From AP-15 sp963787425 (lineage in GTDB: Bacteria > Pseudomonadota > Alphaproteobacteria > ATCC43930 > CGMCC-115725), in contig CAWBCV010000012.1 in the NCBI GenBank assembly GCA_963787425.1, positions 248,001 to 312,000 of the forward strand: a stretch of DNA of 64,000 nucleotides, written 5' to 3'. The position numbers and the translations under genes were made by a program. Of the stretch, positions 62,691 through 64,000 are shown one piece after another (within the stretch, counting starts at the first letter, position 1; each line of letters opens with the position of its first letter). Under the pieces are notes generated by a model, which worked only from the letters and a program-made list of their open reading frames with translations, was not told the origin of the DNA and did not search any database.

Positions 62691-63599
62691 CTACATCCGT
62701 ACGTCCATCGCCGCCCGCAATCCATCGCTGACGAGATTGCAGCAGATCGAGGTGAGAAAGATCGCGAAGCCCGGTAGCGCGCAAACGAAAGGAACAACGT
62801 AAATCGATTGGCGCAAGGTGCTGAGCATAAGTCCCCAGTCCGGCACCGGCGGCCTCACGCCAAGACCAAGAAAGGACAGGCCCGAGGCCAACAGGATGCT
62901 GACGCTGATCAGCGACGAAGCGTAGATGAACACCGGTCCCAATACATTGCCGAGCACGTGGTAGCGGATGATCGTCGTCGTGCGGGCGCCGCTGGCACGC
63001 GCCGCCTCAATAAAGTCGAGCGCGCGGATTTGCGTCGTCGCGGTCTCGGCGACACGGCACATCGGCGGGACGAAAACGAGTGTCAGCGCCAGCATTCCAT
63101 TGGCGATGCCGCCACCCATCGCCCCGGCGATCGCCACTGCCAGCAATACGGACGGAAACGCATAGAACACATCCATCGTGCGCATGATCGCAGTGTTCGT
63201 GCGCTCCCCGACGAAGCCGCCGACGACGCCCAATATGCCGCCCGTCAATGAGGCGATCAGCACCGGCACGACGCCCATCATCAACGACACTCGGCCGCCA
63301 TAAATCAGCCGGGACAGCATGTCACGGCCCAACTCGTCGGTGCCGAGCGGATGCCCGCGCCAGCCGAACGGCTTCAGTCGGCCGACGATGCTTTCCTTGA
63401 ATGGATCGAACGGCGCGATCAGTGGCGCGCAGATCGCCGCCAACACGATCAGCAGCACGATGGCGGCAAAAAACAACGTAACCGGATCGTGCCGCAGCCG
63501 ATAGAACACCGACTGCCAATAACCGCGGACGCGTGTCGCAGGTAGCGCCTGCTCTTCGAACCCGTCTCGCGGCTGATCGAGAACAACCGTGTCGGTCAT
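62691..63599 (-). CDS. Oligopeptide/dipeptide ABC transporter permease (DppC-like)
   Basis: 302 residues with about six membrane helices (PVTLFFAAIVLLIVLAAICA, MGVVPVLIASLTGGILGVVG, YASSLISVSILLASGLSFL). The permease EAA loop matches DFIEAARASGARTTTIIRYHVLGNVLGP, and HPLGTDELGRDMLSRLIYGGR is typical of DppC/OppC. It forms the membrane channel with the DppB-like permease. A palindromic repeat separates it from that gene. Confidence 0.96.
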   Translation of the reverse strand: MTDTVVLDQPRDGFEEQALPATRVRGYWQSVFYRLRHDPVTLFFAAIVLLIVLAAICAPLIAPFDPFKESIVGRLKPFGWRGHPLGTDELGRDMLSRLIYGGRVSLMMGVVPVLIASLTGGILGVVGGFVGERTNTAIMRTMDVFYAFPSVLLAVAIAGAMGGGIANGMLALTLVFVPPMCRVAETATTQIRALDFIEAARASGARTTTIIRYHVLGNVLGPVFIYASSLISVSILLASGLSFLGLGVRPPVPDWGLMLSTLRQSIYVVPFVCALPGFAIFLTSICCNLVSDGLRAAMDVRM

Positions 63600-63629
63600 C
63601 CGACATTTCCGATGTCGGCGCGGTGCGTC

Positions 63630-63732
63630 CTTCGAGACGGCCGCTTCGCGGCCCCCTCAGGATGAGGGTTTATCTTAACGACATCAGGGGCACACCTCAT
63701 GCTGAGGAGCGCCCAATGGGCGCGTCTCGAAG
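63630..63732. repeat. Branched palindromic repeat (CTTCGAGACG type)
   Basis: Outer arms CTTCGAGACG (63630-63639) and CGTCTCGAAG (63723-63732) enclose small perfect hairpins GCCGC-TTC-GCGGC and GCGCCC-AAT-GGGCGC, plus CCTCAGGATGAGG and CCTCATGCTGAGG. This matches a palindrome family dispersed in Bradyrhizobium-like and other alphaproteobacterial genomes (from memory). It sits in the 160-bp gap between two genes of one transporter operon. Confidence 0.85.
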
Positions 63733-63759
63733 CACGCACCGCATTCATGCGGCTCTTTC

Positions 63760-64000
63760 TCACGCCCGCCTGATCCTGGGGTCGATAAGGGACTGGAGCA
63801 GGTCGACGACGAGGTTGGTAGCGACGAATACGAGCGACAATACCAGGATCGTGCCTTGCAGTACCGGCACGTCGCGGTTGATGATCGCCTTGCTCAGCAG
63901 AAAGCCGCTGCCCGGCCAGGTGAACACGGTCTCGACAAGGATCGAGCCGCCGAGCAGATAGCCGAACTGCAGGCCCATTACCGCCATAACTTGCGGCATC
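63760..64000 (-). CDS. Oligopeptide/dipeptide ABC transporter permease (DppB-like), 5'-partial
   Basis: Only the last ~79 residues are inside the window; the gene continues beyond base 64000. The end of the permease domain is clear: VMGLQFGYLLGGSILVETVFTWPGSGFLLSKAIINRDVPVLQGTILVLSLVFVATNLVVDLLQSLIDPRIR is the DppB/OppB C-terminus in pattern, including the conserved E-x-VFxWPG and DPR(I/V)R ends. It forms the channel with the DppC-like permease. Confidence 0.93.
   Translation of the reverse strand, partial: MPQVMAVMGLQFGYLLGGSILVETVFTWPGSGFLLSKAIINRDVPVLQGTILVLSLVFVATNLVVDLLQSLIDPRIRRA

Overview
The window is a high-GC chromosomal segment of an alphaproteobacterium. The evidence is a CtrA response regulator facing its phosphotransferase ChpT, the kdsD-lptC-lptA-lptB-rpoN-hpf-ptsN block, an Hsp20-DUF1150 pair, DUF1127 and DUF29 proteins, and a MocR-type regulator. 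It cannot be assigned to a genus from sequence alone; a Rhodospirillales- or Rhizobiales-like lineage is an inference.

Layout. 1-2850 is the 3' part of cobalamin-dependent metH. 2.7-5.4 kb is a scar region: an antisense gene whose tail runs into metH, an N-terminally truncated N6-adenine DNA methylase, and a decayed second copy of about 105 bp of metH. 5.7-8.8 kb has a GNAT acetyltransferase, a PhzF-like protein, a DUF1127 protein and a divergent MocR regulator whose start codon lies in a perfect palindrome. 8.9-18.9 kb holds an unknown membrane protein, a Tim44-like protein, Hsp20/DUF1150, ptsN, hpf, rpoN, the LPS-export genes, kdsD and a small RNase D, then tRNA-Leu(CAG). 19.8-23.6 kb has an NDUFA9-like SDR, a cyclophilin, an AmpG-like permease and a YgjP-type metallopeptidase. 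23.8-28.5 kb is a cobalamin block (cobB, cobA / cbiD, cobK), consistent with the B12-dependent metH; cobK has no stop codon and runs in frame into an ankyrin-repeat protein. 28.5-34.1 kb encodes a methyltransferase, a GT9 glycosyltransferase and two large membrane proteins that look like envelope-glycan enzymes. 34.1-37 kb has an SDR, trmJ and cysS. A low-GC T5orf172/GIY-YIG gene with a frameshift lies at 37.4-38.1 kb.

38.2-43.6 kb is a catabolic cluster (AP-superfamily phosphoesterase, thioesterase, two MmgE/PrpD genes of which one is broken, enoyl-CoA hydratase). 43.7-53.2 kb mixes broken genes (HemD-like, SWIM-SNF2 helicase, acyltransferase 3) with intact ones (hypoxanthine/uracil-DNA glycosylase, aspartoacylase-like, N-formylglutamate amidohydrolase, TauD-like dioxygenase, PPOX-type flavin protein). 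53.2-59.6 kb has a methyltransferase, nadK, moaA, a DUF29 protein, fdhD, mobA, chpT and ctrA. After about 1 kb without a convincing gene, 60.6-64 kb is an oligopeptide/dipeptide ABC transporter (two ATPases, two permeases) cut by the window end.

An unusual feature is the number of single-base frameshifts. Ten are inferred between 37.9 and 53.2 kb, in five genes, while most neighbours are intact. This means either real gene decay or assembly error; the sequence alone does not decide. No single new multi-gene system is clear. The best leads are the metH-methylase scar, the CobK-ankyrin read-through, the frameshifted GIY-YIG gene, the MocR start-codon operator, and the amidohydrolase-dioxygenase-flavin operon.
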